Below, piece after piece: positions 39,414 to 50,541 of a DNA stretch of 64,000 nt. Positions within the stretch are counted from its first letter, which is position 1, and each line of letters begins with the position of its first letter. The position numbers and the translations under genes are program-made. Origin of the DNA: Cycloclasticus pugetii PS-1 (GTDB taxonomy: Bacteria > Pseudomonadota > Gammaproteobacteria > Methylococcales > Cycloclasticaceae); contig NZ_ARVU01000001.1 of assembly GCF_000384415.1 (NCBI RefSeq), positions 1,488,001 through 1,552,000 of the forward strand, in the 5' to 3' direction. The notes beneath the pieces are model-generated. The model searched no databases, was not told the origin of the DNA, and saw nothing but the letters and a program-made list of their open reading frames with translations.

Positions 39414-40160
39414 TTACGCTTTTTGGCAAATTGAGACAAACGCTTTTGCATCCAAGGATGCGCCACCTATCAAACCACCATCAATATCTTTTTGTCCAAA
39501 CAATGACAATGCATTATCTGGTTTTACACTTCCGCCATATAAAATGCGAAGCATGTTAGCTGCATTTATATCTCTCTCGCTAACCAATGCTCTTATAAAA
39601 GCATGCACCTTTTGAGCTTCTTCAGGGGAGGCCGTTAACCCCGTTCCAATGGCCCAAACGGGTTCATAAGCCAGAACCAGTTGCGTCAAATCTACAGCGC
39701 TATTATTTAATAACGCCTCAACCTGATCTTTAATTACATCAAATGTAGCACCAGACTTGTATTCTTCCTGTGTTTCACCAACACAATAAACAGGAGTAAC
39801 TCCAGTCATTTGGGCTGCCAGCACTTTCTTAACCAGCTGCGCATTTGCTTCATTAAATAGTGTTCGCCTTTCTGAGTGACCTATTAGTACCCAGCTACAG
39901 CCAACATCTTCCAACATATGCGCCGACACTTCACCGGTATATGCCCCAGACTGATACTCTGAAACAGTTTGAGCACCTATGGTTATAACTGTCGGTTTAG
40001 TTATTTCTTGTGCAGCCGTTATATAGACGAAAGGCACGCAGACTCCTATATCGCACGTTATTTTATCATCAATTGTCGTTTCAATTGCACGTAAAATTTC
40101 ACTTGTTGAGTCAAGTGAACCATTCATCTTCCAGTTTCCAATAACCAGTGATCGACGCAT
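39414..40160 (-). CDS. tpiA: Triosephosphate isomerase
   Basis: Interconverts dihydroxyacetone phosphate and glyceraldehyde-3-phosphate in glycolysis and gluconeogenesis. The 248-residue TIM barrel has GNWKMNGS with the active-site lysine, the catalytic histidine in VLIGHSERR, the catalytic glutamate in AYEPVWAIGTG, and the phosphate-binding GGSVKPDN and GGLIGGASL loops. ATG 40160 (MRRSLVIGNW) is chosen; upstream in-frame codons do not match the family and an AAGG-type ribosome site fits here. It follows glmM by about 90 bases and precedes secG. Confidence 0.97.
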   Translation of the reverse strand: MRRSLVIGNWKMNGSLDSTSEILRAIETTIDDKITCDIGVCVPFVYITAAQEITKPTVITIGAQTVSEYQSGAYTGEVSAHMLEDVGCSWVLIGHSERRTLFNEANAQLVKKVLAAQMTGVTPVYCVGETQEEYKSGATFDVIKDQVEALLNNSAVDLTQLVLAYEPVWAIGTGLTASPEEAQKVHAFIRALVSERDINAANMLRILYGGSVKPDNALSLFGQKDIDGGLIGGASLDAKAFVSICQKA

Positions 40161-40251
40161 CAAACTTCTTACCTTAAAAACGAGCAAGGTTAGCGGCTAT
40201 TCAGCAATAAATCAATCTTAATTAAGCGAGCACTCACGCCCAATTCACCCC

Positions 40252-41592
40252 TTAAGCGTCAAGTAGGCTTTCAACTGTTTTACTAAGGTCCATTGCCAGT
40301 TTTTCCACTAACTTCACATCTTCGCCTTCTACCATTACCCTAACTAATGGTTCTGTGCCAGAAGGCCTTAACAATACTCTTCCAGCGCCTTTTAAAACCT
40401 TCTCGATAGAAGCAACGGCTTTATTAATATCATCCGTCATCGCAAACTTTTTAGCACCACTTAGCTTCACATTAATCATACATTGAGGATACTTTTGAAT
40501 ATCACTTTTTAGTTCATTCAAAGAGGTGCTCTCGCGCATCATAATCTCAATCACTTGTAGAGCTGAAATAATTCCATCACCTGTTGTCGTTCTATCAGCA
40601 CAAATTATATGCCCAGACCCTTCACCACCCAAGATTGACTCTGATTCATTCATCAACTGAATAACATGCCGGTCTCCAACTGCTGAGCGTAATAAGTCAA
40701 TACCTAATCTATTGAGTGCGTGTTCAACGCCTAGATTAGTCATCAATGTTCCTACAACAGATGAACCTGAATAACCATTTGATTGACGACCTTTGGCTAA
40801 AATATACAAAATATCATCACCATCCAACACTTCGCCTAAGTGGTCAACCATGATTAATCGATCGCCATCGCCATCTAATGCCACACCAAAGTCAGCATTA
40901 TTGGATAAAACCGTCTCGGTTAACGCCTGAGGGTTAGTTGCTCCGCAACCATCATTAATATTAATGCCGTTTGGCTCAGCACCTATTTTAATCACCTCCG
41001 CACCTAATTCACTAAACACATAAGGAGCAATGTGATAGGTAGAGCCGTGTGCGCAATCGACAACCATTTTTAAAGAAGATAAGTCGATCATTGAAGAAAT
41101 TGTGCTTTTACAAAACTCTATGTATCGACCCGCCGCATCATTAATACGGTTAGCTTTACCTAACCGAGACGATTCCACAACGATGAGTGGCTCGTCCATT
41201 TTTTGTTCTATCGCTTGCTCTATCTCATCGGCAAGCTTTTCACCTTCACTAGAAAAAAACTTTATACCATTATCATAATGAGGGTTATGTGAAGCACTAA
41301 TGACTATTCCTGCATTGGCACGGAGCGTTCTCGTTAAATATGCAATTCCTGGGGTTGGCATAGGACCTAATAACTGAACATTTGCGCCTGCTGCAACTAA
41401 ACCAGCCTCTAATGCTGATTCAAACATATAACCGGAAATACGAGTATCTTTACCAATTACAATTTTACAATGCCCTTGTTGCTCGAACACTCTCCCGGTC
41501 GCCCAACCCAGCTTTAAAATAAATTCGGGAGTAATGACCCCTTCCCCAACTAAGCCTCTAATACCATCGGTACCAAAATATTTTCTTGTCAT
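40252..41592 (-). CDS. glmM: Phosphoglucosamine mutase
   Basis: Converts glucosamine-6-phosphate to glucosamine-1-phosphate for peptidoglycan and lipopolysaccharide precursors. The 446-residue protein starts KYFGTDGIRG, has the phosphorylated serine loop ISASHNPHYDNGIKFF near residue 100, the magnesium loop DGDGDRLI near residue 240, and the sugar-phosphate-binding RPSGTEPLVRVMVEG near the C-terminus. It follows folP by seven bases on the same strand, the standard ftsH-folP-glmM arrangement. Confidence 0.97.
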   Translation of the reverse strand: MTRKYFGTDGIRGLVGEGVITPEFILKLGWATGRVFEQQGHCKIVIGKDTRISGYMFESALEAGLVAAGANVQLLGPMPTPGIAYLTRTLRANAGIVISASHNPHYDNGIKFFSSEGEKLADEIEQAIEQKMDEPLIVVESSRLGKANRINDAAGRYIEFCKSTISSMIDLSSLKMVVDCAHGSTYHIAPYVFSELGAEVIKIGAEPNGININDGCGATNPQALTETVLSNNADFGVALDGDGDRLIMVDHLGEVLDGDDILYILAKGRQSNGYSGSSVVGTLMTNLGVEHALNRLGIDLLRSAVGDRHVIQLMNESESILGGEGSGHIICADRTTTGDGIISALQVIEIMMRESTSLNELKSDIQKYPQCMINVKLSGAKKFAMTDDINKAVASIEKVLKGAGRVLLRPSGTEPLVRVMVEGEDVKLVEKLAMDLSKTVESLLDA

Positions 41593-41599
41593 AGTTTCC

Positions 41600-42457
41600 T
41601 CATTTGGCAGCCTGAACAGCCATATAGACTTTTAACGCATCAGCTGTTTCAGCAACATCATGCACACGAACAATAGACGCACCATTAGCCACTGCTAACA
41701 ACGCGGCACTAACACTGCCAATTAATCTCTCATCGACTTTTTTATCTAATAACTGACCAAACATTGATTTTCTTGATAGGCCAGCCAATATTGGGCAGCC
41801 ATGGCTCTCAAACTCTTTAAGTTTCGCCAATAATGTCAGGTTATGTTGTAAGGCTTTACCAAAGCCAAACCCTGGGTCTAATATAATCTTCCCTTTAGCA
41901 ATACCGACTTGCTCACAGGCCGCTATACGCTGAGCAAAAAATTCATTCAGCTCTTCAACCACATTAAGGTAATATGGTTGATCTTGCATCGTGGTAGGGT
42001 CTGCTTGCATATGCATTAAACAGACAGGCACTCCTAAAGAAGCCGCCATATCCAGTGAACCCGGTCTCTGTAAGGCATACACATCATTGATAAAGTCCGC
42101 TCCGGCCTCTATGGCAGCCTTCATAACATCAGCTTTGCTGGTATCAATTGAAATGGCAATATCCGATTTAAGTCGAATCCCTTCAATAACAGGAACCACC
42201 CTTAGGATTTCCTCGTGTGTAGAAACAGGTAATGCATTAGGCCGTGTAGATTCACCGCCAATATCAATAATTGTGGCGCCTTGCTCAGCCATCTTCAAGG
42301 CATGTTGCACCGCTGATTCTATCTGTGTAAAAGAACCTCCGTCAGAAAAAGAATCCGGCGTAATATTAAGAACCCCCATAATTTGGGGGCTCTTTAGATC
42401 AAATATTTGGTCAAGACGACTCTTCACAGCATTAAGGTTGTTCAGCAGGGCCTCCAA
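41600..42457 (-). CDS. folP: Dihydropteroate synthase
   Basis: Joins p-aminobenzoate to dihydropterin diphosphate in folate synthesis; the sulfonamide target. The TIM-barrel protein has [54 protein letters not shown] and [10 protein letters not shown]. No ATG lies in the expected start region: the options are TTG 42457 (overlapping the end of ftsH by 26 bases, 285 residues) or GTG 42427 (275 residues). The longer form is given but the start is uncertain. Genes ftsH, folP and glmM are closely packed and probably cotranscribed. Confidence 0.94.
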   Translation of the reverse strand: MEALLNNLNAVKSRLDQIFDLKSPQIMGVLNITPDSFSDGGSFTQIESAVQHALKMAEQGATIIDIGGESTRPNALPVSTHEEILRVVPVIEGIRLKSDIAISIDTSKADVMKAAIEAGADFINDVYALQRPGSLDMAASLGVPVCLMHMQADPTTMQDQPYYLNVVEELNEFFAQRIAACEQVGIAKGKIILDPGFGFGKALQHNLTLLAKLKEFESHGCPILAGLSRKSMFGQLLDKKVDERLIGSVSAALLAVANGASIVRVHDVAETADALKVYMAVQAAK

Positions 42458-44363
42458 TAGTCGGCTTTGACTCCTTATCTGTAGCGTCTTTATCTTCTAT
42501 CGTCGCTTTCCCTGAACCAGATTGATCATCATTTTCCCAATCTTTAGGTTCACTCACTGGCTGACGAGCCATTAATTGGTCTAATTGATCGCTATCAAGT
42601 GTTTCATACTTCATTAACGCTTCTGACATAGAGTGTAAAATATCAATATTTTCAGTCAATAAGCTCTTAGCACGCTCGTAGTTTCTATCAATAAACACTC
42701 TAACTTCTTTATTAATAAGCTCGGCTGTTTCATCCGAAATCATCTTAGTTTGACCACCAGAATGCCCCATTGCATTTTCATCTTCTCCGTAATTTAATGC
42801 GCCAAGTTTTTCTGAAAAACCCCATTGAGTTACCATATTTCTAGCAATAGCGGACGCTCTTTCAATATCGTTTGATGCACCAGTTGTTACCGCTTCTTCA
42901 CCAAAGATAATTTCCTCTGCTAAGCGACCACCATATAAGCTTGATAATTGACTTTCTAACTTCTGTTTACTGATACTAATTTGATCTTGCTCAGGTAAGA
43001 ACATTGTGACACCTAACGCTCGCCCACGTGGAATGATGGTCACCTTATAGACAGGATCGTGCTCAGGCACTAAGCGACCAACAATTGCATGACCTGATTC
43101 GTGATATGCCGTGCACCTTTTTTCGTCTTCACTCATCACCATAGAACGACGTTCTGCGCCCATTAACACCTTATCTTTAGCGTTCTCCATGTCGTTCATA
43201 TCAACTAACTTCTTATCAGCTCTAGCCGCAAATAATGCCGCTTCGTTTACCAAGTTAGCCAAATCTGCACCTGAAAAGCCCGGTGTGCCTCGTGCAATCA
43301 CATTAGGGTTAACACTGTCACCGAGAGGCACCTTTTTAAGGTGCACTTTTAAGATTTGCTCGCGCCCTCTAATATCTGGTAAAGGAACAACCACTTGTCG
43401 ATCAAAACGACCTGGGCGTAATAAGGCCGGGTCTAAAACATCAGGACGGTTAGTCGCGGCAATAACAATCACCCCTTCATTACCAGAAAACCCGTCCATC
43501 TCAACCAATAATTGGTTCAAGGTTTGCTCACGCTCATCATTACCACCACCAATACCAATACCACGGGCACGGCCAACCGCATCAATCTCATCGATAAAAA
43601 TAATACACGGTGCGTTTTTCTTGGCTTGTTCAAACATGTCTCGAACACGTGAAGCCCCTACACCAACAAACATTTCAACAAAATCAGAACCCGATATGCT
43701 GAAAAAAGGCACTTTAGCTTCACCAGCAATCGCCTTCGCTAACAAGGTTTTACCTGTACCAGGCGAACCCGACATTAAAATTCCGCGTGGGATTAAACCA
43801 CCTAATTTTCGAAACTTACTAGGGTCTGTTAAAAAATCAACAACCTCTCCAACCTCTTCTTTTGCTTCTTGAACACCCGCCACATCAGCAAACGTTACTT
43901 TTATTTCATCTTCACTTAATAGTTTCGCTTTGCTTTTACCAAAGGACATTGCTCCACGACCACCGGCACCGCCTCCGCCACCTTGCATTTGGCGCATAAA
44001 GAATATCCACACACCAATCAACAAGAGCATCGGGAACCATGATATTAAAATTGACATAAGCACCGATTGCTCTTCAGGTGGTTTGGCAATAATTTCAACA
44101 CCATTTTTTAGTAAGTCATCAACAAGGTGAATATCACCAGGACTACGTGTTGTAAAACGCTCACCTAACGTAGTTTGACCACTAATATTAGGCCCATCTA
44201 TGGACACTTTACTAACCTGGCCTGCATTAACAGCACTGATAAACTGCGAATAACTTAAATTACTAGTTGATGATTGTTTTGATCCACCAAAATTATTGAA
44301 TACGGACATCAGCACGACGGCGATTACCACCCACATAATAATGTTCTTAACCATTTCGTTCAA
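42432..44363 (-). CDS. ftsH: ATP-dependent zinc metalloprotease FtsH
   Basis: Membrane-anchored AAA+ protease degrading sigma-32, LpxC and damaged membrane proteins. The 643-residue protein has two membrane helices (about 7-24 and 104-124), the Walker [14 protein letters not shown] (about 199), Walker [13 protein letters not shown], the second region of homology [19 protein letters not shown], and the zinc site HESGH (about 419). The start is TTG 44363, seven bases after GGGAG; an ATG three codons later is the alternative. Upstream a full sigma-32 promoter lies at 44433-44462, overlapping the end of rlmE, so it should be heat-shock induced. The end overlaps folP. Confidence 0.97.
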   Translation of the reverse strand: MNEMVKNIIMWVVIAVVLMSVFNNFGGSKQSSTSNLSYSQFISAVNAGQVSKVSIDGPNISGQTTLGERFTTRSPGDIHLVDDLLKNGVEIIAKPPEEQSVLMSILISWFPMLLLIGVWIFFMRQMQGGGGGAGGRGAMSFGKSKAKLLSEDEIKVTFADVAGVQEAKEEVGEVVDFLTDPSKFRKLGGLIPRGILMSGSPGTGKTLLAKAIAGEAKVPFFSISGSDFVEMFVGVGASRVRDMFEQAKKNAPCIIFIDEIDAVGRARGIGIGGGNDEREQTLNQLLVEMDGFSGNEGVIVIAATNRPDVLDPALLRPGRFDRQVVVPLPDIRGREQILKVHLKKVPLGDSVNPNVIARGTPGFSGADLANLVNEAALFAARADKKLVDMNDMENAKDKVLMGAERRSMVMSEDEKRCTAYHESGHAIVGRLVPEHDPVYKVTIIPRGRALGVTMFLPEQDQISISKQKLESQLSSLYGGRLAEEIIFGEEAVTTGASNDIERASAIARNMVTQWGFSEKLGALNYGEDENAMGHSGGQTKMISDETAELINKEVRVFIDRNYERAKSLLTENIDILHSMSEALMKYETLDSDQLDQLMARQPVSEPKDWENDDQSGSGKATIEDKDATDKESKPTIGGPAEQP

Positions 44364-44432
44364 AGTGTTACTCCCTCGTGATGTTTATGACAGTGCTCAA
44401 TTAAACTGTTATTTTTAAAATTCATTCAGTAA

Positions 44433-44462
44433 TTTATGGGGTTAGATTACTACAATTTCAAG
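44433..44462 (-). promoter_or_regulatory. Sigma-32 (heat-shock) promoter for ftsH
   Basis: On the minus strand CTTGAAA (44456-44462) and CCCCATAAA (44433-44441) are separated by 14 bases, matching the sigma-32 consensus CTTGAAA-N(11-15)-CCCCATNTA almost exactly. The -35 box lies in the last codons of rlmE. It is about 70 bases ahead of the ftsH start. Confidence 0.85.
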
Positions 44463-45070
44463 CCCTTTGCCAAAAGGTAAACCTCTCGACTACGTGCGCG
44501 TGAAGCTTTGGGTTTTCGAATCAGTACTGTCGAGAAAACTTTTTTAGCCTCTTGAAGATACTGGTCAAACCCTTCACCTTGAAACAGCTTTATCAAAAAC
44601 GAGCCCCGGCTATTTAAACTGTTTTTTGCAAAATCTAATGCCAATTCTGCTAAATACATGGATTTTGGTTGATCAATCGCCTTACTACCACTCATATTAG
44701 GCGCGATATCAGACATCACTATATCGACTGCTTGATGACCGATTAAGTTTTGTAAGCGCTCAAAAACCTCGTCGTCACTAAAGTCACCTTTAATAAAGTC
44801 AACACCATCAATAGGATCAATATCTAATAAATCTAACGCGATGACTCGCCCATCGCCTGTGATTTTTTTTATGGCATATTCTGACCAGCCACCCGGCGCG
44901 GCACCTAAGTCCACCACAATTTGTCCAGGCCTCAATAACCGGTCTTTTTTGTCAATTTCTTCTAATTTAAATACGGCGCGCGAACGAAGCCCCATTTGTT
45001 GAGCTTTTTTTACATACTCATCGTTAAAATGCTCATCCAGCCACTTTTGTTTGTTTTTATGCTTGGTCAT
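44450..45070 (-). CDS. rlmE: 23S rRNA (uridine-2'-O) methyltransferase RlmE
   Basis: Heat-shock methyltransferase (FtsJ/RrmJ) that 2'-O-methylates U2552 of 23S rRNA. The 206-residue Rossmann-fold protein has [12 protein letters not shown], the SAM site [15 protein letters not shown], the catalytic aspartate in [11 protein letters not shown] and lysines in [12 protein letters not shown]. It is divergent from yhbY and upstream of ftsH, the usual gammaproteobacterial order. No sigma-32 site was found upstream of it, unlike ftsH. Confidence 0.97.
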   Translation of the reverse strand: MTKHKNKQKWLDEHFNDEYVKKAQQMGLRSRAVFKLEEIDKKDRLLRPGQIVVDLGAAPGGWSEYAIKKITGDGRVIALDLLDIDPIDGVDFIKGDFSDDEVFERLQNLIGHQAVDIVMSDIAPNMSGSKAIDQPKSMYLAELALDFAKNSLNSRGSFLIKLFQGEGFDQYLQEAKKVFSTVLIRKPKASRARSREVYLLAKGLKL

Positions 45071-45193
45071 ACCTTTGCATTATTATTTGTTTACCCACTG
45101 TTAACATAGGTACATCTACAAAACAGACGCACCTTCTTGTATCTTTTAAGTGTAGAATGCGCGACCTAACTTAACAGAATTTAATGAAACACT

Positions 45194-45481
45194 ATGGCAT
45201 TATCAAATCAGCAAAAAAAGAAACTAAAGGCACACGCACACTCTTTAAAGCCTGTTGTTCGTCTAGGTCAGTCTGGCCTAACCAGTAATGTATTAGACGA
45301 GATTGAGTCTGCGATCACGCACCACGAGCTGATTAAGGTAAAAGTGTCTGCTGATGATCGAGACGACAAAAAAGCGATCATTCAAGAGATTGCTGATAAA
45401 ACCGCCTCAGAACTCATTCAAAGCATTGGTTTTATGGCTGTTTTTTACAGAGAAAACCAAGATAAAAAAGCTTATTCGTAA
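45194..45481 (+). CDS. yhbY: YhbY family ribosome-associated RNA-binding protein
   Basis: A 95-residue KH-like CRS1/YhbY (CRM) domain protein that associates with pre-50S ribosomal particles. It matches the family by [28 protein letters not shown], with the GQSG loop in the nucleic-acid-binding position, and [18 protein letters not shown]. It is divergent from rlmE and converges on greA, overlapping its end by ten bases. Confidence 0.93.
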   Translation: MALSNQQKKKLKAHAHSLKPVVRLGQSGLTSNVLDEIESAITHHELIKVKVSADDRDDKKAIIQEIADKTASELIQSIGFMAVFYRENQDKKAYS

Positions 45482-45948
45482 CGAACATCCAAAATTTCAA
45501 ACTCTGTGACTCCACCAGGCGCTCTTACCTCAGCAACATCCCCTTCTTCCTTTCCTATCAATGCTTTTGCAAAAGGGGATGCATAGGAAATTAAGTTTTT
45601 CTTTATATCTGCTTCATCTTCGCCAACAATCGTATAGACAACTAACTCTTCTGTCTCGATATTTTCTAGCTCAACGGTACAACCAAAAATAACTTTACCG
45701 TTAGCGTCCATGGTAGAAACGTCTATAATTTGTGCATTTCCTAATTTGCTTTCAATATCACGAACCCGTGCTTCTATTAAGCCCTGCTCTTCTCTGGCCG
45801 CATGATATTCAGCATTTTCTTTTAAATCACCGTGCGCGCGAGCATCAGCAATCGCTTCGGTCACTTTAGGACGCTTTACATTTTTTAGCTCGTCCAATTC
45901 TTTTTTAAGGCTTTCTGCGCCTTTTTTAGTTAATGGTACCTTACTCAT
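45472..45948 (-). CDS. greA: Transcription elongation factor GreA
   Basis: Rescues backtracked RNA polymerase by stimulating cleavage of the transcript 3' end. The 158-residue protein has the N-terminal coiled coil (about 10-75) with the acidic tip [12 protein letters not shown] preceded by ARAHGDL, and the C-terminal FKBP-like domain ending in [14 protein letters not shown]. It is 23 bases after carB on the same strand (carA-carB-greA) and ends overlapping the convergent yhbY by ten bases. Confidence 0.97.
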   Translation of the reverse strand: MSKVPLTKKGAESLKKELDELKNVKRPKVTEAIADARAHGDLKENAEYHAAREEQGLIEARVRDIESKLGNAQIIDVSTMDANGKVIFGCTVELENIETEELVVYTIVGEDEADIKKNLISYASPFAKALIGKEEGDVAEVRAPGGVTEFEILDVRYE

Positions 45949-45971
45949 AAATAATCCTTAATTTTTACAAC

Positions 45972-48900
45972 TTAATGACGTGCTTGCAATGCGTGAAGCT
46001 CTCTGACTTCTTTCACAGTAATATCTGCCAATGCATCAATTGTCGCTTTAGCACCCGCCATAGTAGTGCAATATGTCACCTTATTTTGTAACGATTCACG
46101 ACGGATTGAAAATGAATCAAGAATCGCTTGTTTACCTTCTGTGGTATTAACGATTAGCTGAATAGGTTCATTTTTAACCACATCTACAATATGAGGACGG
46201 CCTTCGTTAACCTTGTTGACTAGCTCACATTCAACCCCAGCTGCCTTTAAGGCATCTGCCGTCCCTTTTGTAGCCAGTATTTGCTTCCCGCGTGAAACCA
46301 ATACTTTGGCTAAATTAATCATTTTATCTTTGTCAGCATCTCTAACGCTAAACAATACTTTATCTTTATTTGATAATTCAATACCAGCAGCACGCTGTGA
46401 TTTACCGAATGCCTCTCCAAATGTATCCCCTACACCCATCACTTCACCTGTTGATTTCATCTCAGGGCCTAATAACGGATCTACATTAGGAAATTTAACA
46501 AATGGGAAAACCGACTCTTTAACCGAGAAATACTTAGGAATAATTTCTTGAGTGGTGCCCTGATCCGCTAATGACTGCCCTGCCATACAACGAGCTGCAA
46601 TTTTCGCTAACGGGTACCCCGTCACTTTCGATACAAAAGGAACTGAGCGTGATGCACGGGGGTTTACTTCTAAGATATAAATATCATCCCCTTTAATAGC
46701 GAATTGAATATTCATCAAACCGACAACGCCTAATTCACGAGCAAGGTCTTTAGCCTGTACACGCATTCTATCTTGCACCTGCTGACTCAAATCAAATGGA
46801 GGTAATGAGCAGGCCGAATCGCCCGAGTGAACACCCGCCTGCTCGATATGTTCCATAATGCCGCCGATTAACAACTCCTTACCATCGAAAATAGCATCTA
46901 CATCGACTTCAACAGCATCATCTAAGAAACGGTCCAATAACACCGGTGAATCATTTGAAACACTAACTGCTTCTCGCATATATGTACGAAGTTCTGCTTC
47001 GTTATAAACGATTTCCATCGCACGACCACCCAATACATATGATGGCCTTACAACTAGCGGATAACCAATTTCTTCTGCATGAAGTACGGCTTGTTCTGGA
47101 TTTCGCGCGGTTCTATTAGGTGGCTGTAAAAGCCCTAGCTTTTCAACTAATTGTTGGAAACGCTCACGATCTTCTGCCAGATCAATAGCTTCCGGTGATG
47201 TTCCAATAATTGGGACGCCTGCAGCTTCTAAATCTTCCGCTAGTTTTAGCGGTGTTTGACCTCCGTATTGAACAATCACGCCCTTTGGCTTTTCAAGGTG
47301 CACGACTTCAAGCACATCTTCCAGTGTTAACGATTCAAAGTACAAACGGTCTGAGGTATCAAAATCAGTTGATACCGTTTCAGGGTTACAGTTAACCATA
47401 ATGGTTTCATACCCGTCTTCACGCATTGCCAACGCTGCATGGACACAACAATAATCAAACTCGATTCCCTGTCCTATGCGGTTTGGGCCGCCACCCAATA
47501 CCATAATCTTCTCACGGTCACTTGGCTGTGACTCACACTCTTGTTCATAAGTAGAATACATATAAGCTGTAGAAGACGAAAACTCACCTGCACAAGAATC
47601 AATCCGTTTATAAACAGGGCGAATATTCATCTCGTGTCGGGCTGCCCTTACGGCACTTTCTTTAGCGCCCAGTAAAGCAGCTAATCGCGCATCTGAGAAA
47701 CCTTTTCGTTTCAATCGATACATTGTTAAATTATCAATTGAAGCAAGCTCACTGTTTGATAAAACAGCTTCTTCATTTAACAAATCTTCTATTTGAATCA
47801 AAAACCAGCGATCAATTTTTGTTTGCTCAAAAATACTTTCTAAACCAAAGCCTTTCCTAAACGCATCTGCCAAATACCAAATACGATCAGCACCTGGTTG
47901 TTGTATTTCACGCCTTAAAATAGCATCAACCCCTTCTTCGTTTAAATCAACGATTGGGTCTAATCCATTCTTACCTGTTTCAAGCCCGCGTAAGGCTTTT
48001 TGTAGTGACTCTTGAAACGTTCGCCCTACAGACATTACCTCACCGACAGATTTCATCTGCGTAGTAAGACGGTCATCTGCCATTGGAAATTTTTCAAAGG
48101 TAAAGCGAGGAATTTTCGTAACAACATAATCAATAGACGGCTCAAATGATGCGGGTGTTGCGCCCCCTGTTATTTCATTACTTAGTTCATCCAAGGTGTA
48201 ACCGATCGCCAATTTTGCAGCCACTTTAGCAATAGGAAAACCCGTTGCTTTTGAGGCTAACGCTGATGAACGGGAAACTCGTGGGTTCATTTCAATCACA
48301 ATCATCGCACCATTTTCTGGATTGATTGCAAATTGAACATTAGACCCGCCTGTATCCACACCAATTTCACGCAATACATCGATCGAAGCATTACGCATAA
48401 TTTGATATTCTTTATCGGTTAATGTCTGGGCGGGGGCAACCGTAATAGAATCCCCTGTATGCACTCCCATTGGGTCAAAATTTTCAATGGAACAAATAAT
48501 AATACAGTTATCTTTACGATCACGTACCACTTCCATCTCGTATTCTTTCCAACCTAAGACGGACTCTTCAATCAACAACTCATTAGTGGGTGATAGGTCC
48601 AAACCTCGCTCACATATCTCTACGAACTCTTCTCGGTTATATGAAATACCGCCACCACTACCACCCATTGTAAAAGATGGACGAATAATTGTTGGAAAAC
48701 CGATATCATCCAAGGCTTCAAATGCTTGCTCCATATTATGTGCAACAAATGAACGTGGCGTCGACAAACCGATTTTAGTCATCGCTTTTTTAAACAGATC
48801 CCTATCTTCTGCTTTATCTATTGCTTCTTTTGACGCGCCAATCATTTCAACATTATGTTTTGCAAGCACGCCATGCCTATCCAAATCTAGCGCACAATTA

Positions 48901-49187
48901 AGTGCCGTCTGCCCACCCATCGTTGGTAACAGCACATCTGGCTTTTCTTTTTCAATAATTTTTTCAACCGTCTGCCAATCAACCGGCTCGATATAAATTG
49001 CATCGGCTGTTTCGGGGTCCGTCATGATTGTCGCTGGATTTGAATTAACCAAAATCACGCGATAACCTTCTTCTCTTAGCGCCTTACAAGCCTGCGTTCC
49101 TGAATAATCAAACTCACAAGCCTGACCAATAACAATAGGGCCTGCACCTAATAGTAAAACGGATTTTATGTCGGTTCTTTTTGGCAT
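45972..49187 (-). CDS. carB: Carbamoyl-phosphate synthase large subunit
   Basis: ATP-consuming subunit that makes carbamoyl phosphate for arginine and pyrimidine synthesis from bicarbonate and ammonia delivered by CarA. The 1071-residue protein has duplicated ATP-grasp halves: the first begins [20 protein letters not shown], the second [18 protein letters not shown]-like at about residue 555, each with [10 protein letters not shown] or [13 protein letters not shown] loops, then the MGS-like allosteric domain (about 930-1071). AAGAGAA precedes the ATG. carA ends 80 bases upstream. Length and motifs are standard. Confidence 0.98.
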   Translation of the reverse strand: MPKRTDIKSVLLLGAGPIVIGQACEFDYSGTQACKALREEGYRVILVNSNPATIMTDPETADAIYIEPVDWQTVEKIIEKEKPDVLLPTMGGQTALNCALDLDRHGVLAKHNVEMIGASKEAIDKAEDRDLFKKAMTKIGLSTPRSFVAHNMEQAFEALDDIGFPTIIRPSFTMGGSGGGISYNREEFVEICERGLDLSPTNELLIEESVLGWKEYEMEVVRDRKDNCIIICSIENFDPMGVHTGDSITVAPAQTLTDKEYQIMRNASIDVLREIGVDTGGSNVQFAINPENGAMIVIEMNPRVSRSSALASKATGFPIAKVAAKLAIGYTLDELSNEITGGATPASFEPSIDYVVTKIPRFTFEKFPMADDRLTTQMKSVGEVMSVGRTFQESLQKALRGLETGKNGLDPIVDLNEEGVDAILRREIQQPGADRIWYLADAFRKGFGLESIFEQTKIDRWFLIQIEDLLNEEAVLSNSELASIDNLTMYRLKRKGFSDARLAALLGAKESAVRAARHEMNIRPVYKRIDSCAGEFSSSTAYMYSTYEQECESQPSDREKIMVLGGGPNRIGQGIEFDYCCVHAALAMREDGYETIMVNCNPETVSTDFDTSDRLYFESLTLEDVLEVVHLEKPKGVIVQYGGQTPLKLAEDLEAAGVPIIGTSPEAIDLAEDRERFQQLVEKLGLLQPPNRTARNPEQAVLHAEEIGYPLVVRPSYVLGGRAMEIVYNEAELRTYMREAVSVSNDSPVLLDRFLDDAVEVDVDAIFDGKELLIGGIMEHIEQAGVHSGDSACSLPPFDLSQQVQDRMRVQAKDLARELGVVGLMNIQFAIKGDDIYILEVNPRASRSVPFVSKVTGYPLAKIAARCMAGQSLADQGTTQEIIPKYFSVKESVFPFVKFPNVDPLLGPEMKSTGEVMGVGDTFGEAFGKSQRAAGIELSNKDKVLFSVRDADKDKMINLAKVLVSRGKQILATKGTADALKAAGVECELVNKVNEGRPHIVDVVKNEPIQLIVNTTEGKQAILDSFSIRRESLQNKVTYCTTMAGAKATIDALADITVKEVRELHALQARH

Positions 49188-49267
49188 AATTCTCTTTATA
49201 AATTTTTATGGCTAATTGCCAGGTGTACACAAAAGGGTGTCAACGTTTTCATTGACCGCTCGCTTAA

Positions 49268-50401
49268 TTAAGCTTTATATGAGTCCATCATTGTCGTAAA
49301 CCGGTCAAACAGATACACAATATCTTGCGGACCAGGGCTCGCTTCTGGGTGCCCTTGGAATCCAAATGCGGGGCAATCCGTTCGCTCTATCCCTTGTAGG
49401 CTCTTATCAAATAATGAAGTATGCGTTGCCTTTAAATTAGCTGGCAAAGAATCCGCATTCACAGCAAAGCCATGGTTTTGACTAGTGATCATAACCCGTT
49501 GCGTTACTAAGTCCTGTACCGGATGGTTAGCGCCATGGTGACCAAATTTCATTTTTACTGTTGAGGCACCACTGGCTAACGCCAACAATTGATAGCCTAA
49601 ACAGATACCAAATACGGGGACTTTCTCTTTTAAAATAGTTTTGATGGCCTCAATGGCATAATCACATGGCTCTGGATCGCCGGGGCCATTTGATAAAAAC
49701 ACACCATCTGGTGACATTGCTAACACCTCTGAAGCTGGCGTTTTCGCTGGTACAACACAGACTTCGCAGCCCGACTCCACCAACAACCTAAGAATATTTC
49801 GCTTAACGCCAAAGTCATACGCGACAACCTTGTAGTTTGCTTTCTTCGTTGCAGTCTTGCTTGTTTGCCCTAACTGCCAAACTGGGCTTGTCCAGTCATA
49901 AGGTTTTTTGCAGGACACCAGCTGCGCAAGATCAAGCCCTTTAAGTGGCGTCACCTCTTTTGCTGATGCTAAGGCATACGCCTCATCAACTTCCTCTCCG
50001 GCTATGATACAGCCTCGTTGCGCGCCTTTTTCACGTAGAATTCTTGTCAACCTACGCGTATCAATATCAGCAATTGCAACGATATTATTTCTAGCTAAAT
50101 ATGCAGATAAGGACTCTTCTGAACGCCAATTACTATGCAGTAACGGTAAATCCCTAATAACCAAACCCTGCACATGAACTGCGGCAGACTCTTCATCTTC
50201 AGCATTTGCGCCGACATTACCAATATGCGGGTACGTTAGCGTTACAATTTGATGTGAATAGGATGGGTCAGTGAGAATTTCTTGGTAACCCGTCATCGAC
50301 GTATTAAAAACAACTTCGCCTGTTGTCAGGCCTTGAACGCCAATTGATTGGCCGTGAAACACACTACCGTCTTCGAGAACCAGTATCGCTTTGTCAGACA
50401 A
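49268..50401 (-). CDS. carA: Carbamoyl-phosphate synthase small subunit
   Basis: Glutamine amidotransferase subunit supplying ammonia to CarB. The 377-residue protein has the N-terminal ALLVLEDG-like start ([14 protein letters not shown]), [12 protein letters not shown], and a class I amidotransferase domain with the catalytic cysteine in [13 protein letters not shown] and the His-Glu pair in [10 protein letters not shown]. Translation starts at TTG 50401, which has AAGGTGG about seven bases upstream; no ATG is available. An inverted repeat lies just ahead of the gene. The gene follows the FAD oxidoreductase by 140 bases. Confidence 0.97.
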   Translation of the reverse strand: MSDKAILVLEDGSVFHGQSIGVQGLTTGEVVFNTSMTGYQEILTDPSYSHQIVTLTYPHIGNVGANAEDEESAAVHVQGLVIRDLPLLHSNWRSEESLSAYLARNNIVAIADIDTRRLTRILREKGAQRGCIIAGEEVDEAYALASAKEVTPLKGLDLAQLVSCKKPYDWTSPVWQLGQTSKTATKKANYKVVAYDFGVKRNILRLLVESGCEVCVVPAKTPASEVLAMSPDGVFLSNGPGDPEPCDYAIEAIKTILKEKVPVFGICLGYQLLALASGASTVKMKFGHHGANHPVQDLVTQRVMITSQNHGFAVNADSLPANLKATHTSLFDKSLQGIERTDCPAFGFQGHPEASPGPQDIVYLFDRFTTMMDSYKA

Positions 50402-50422
50402 ATTACACCACCTTTAGATATA

Positions 50423-50460
50423 CAAAACGGGAAGAACCTTTACTGGCACCACCCGTTTTG
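50423..50460 (-). promoter_or_regulatory. Inverted repeat in carA leader
   Basis: CAAAACGGG (50423-50431) and CCCGTTTTG (50452-50460) are perfect complements around a 20-base loop, 22 bases upstream of the carA TTG. No T-run follows on the minus strand, so it may act as a leader hairpin or operator of carAB rather than a simple terminator of the oxidoreductase gene. Confidence 0.4.
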
Positions 50461-50541
50461 ATTGTTAATATGTATGACCGCGAATTTTACTGGATTAAGT
50501 GCCTCATTGTCCATTCCAACACGAGCATATTTTTTAGCAAA

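Noticed and set aside
43111-43872. 253-codon rightward frame antisense to ftsH
   Set aside because: It is a shadow of the well-conserved ftsH coding frame; its Ser/Pro/Lys-rich composition is typical of antisense translations.
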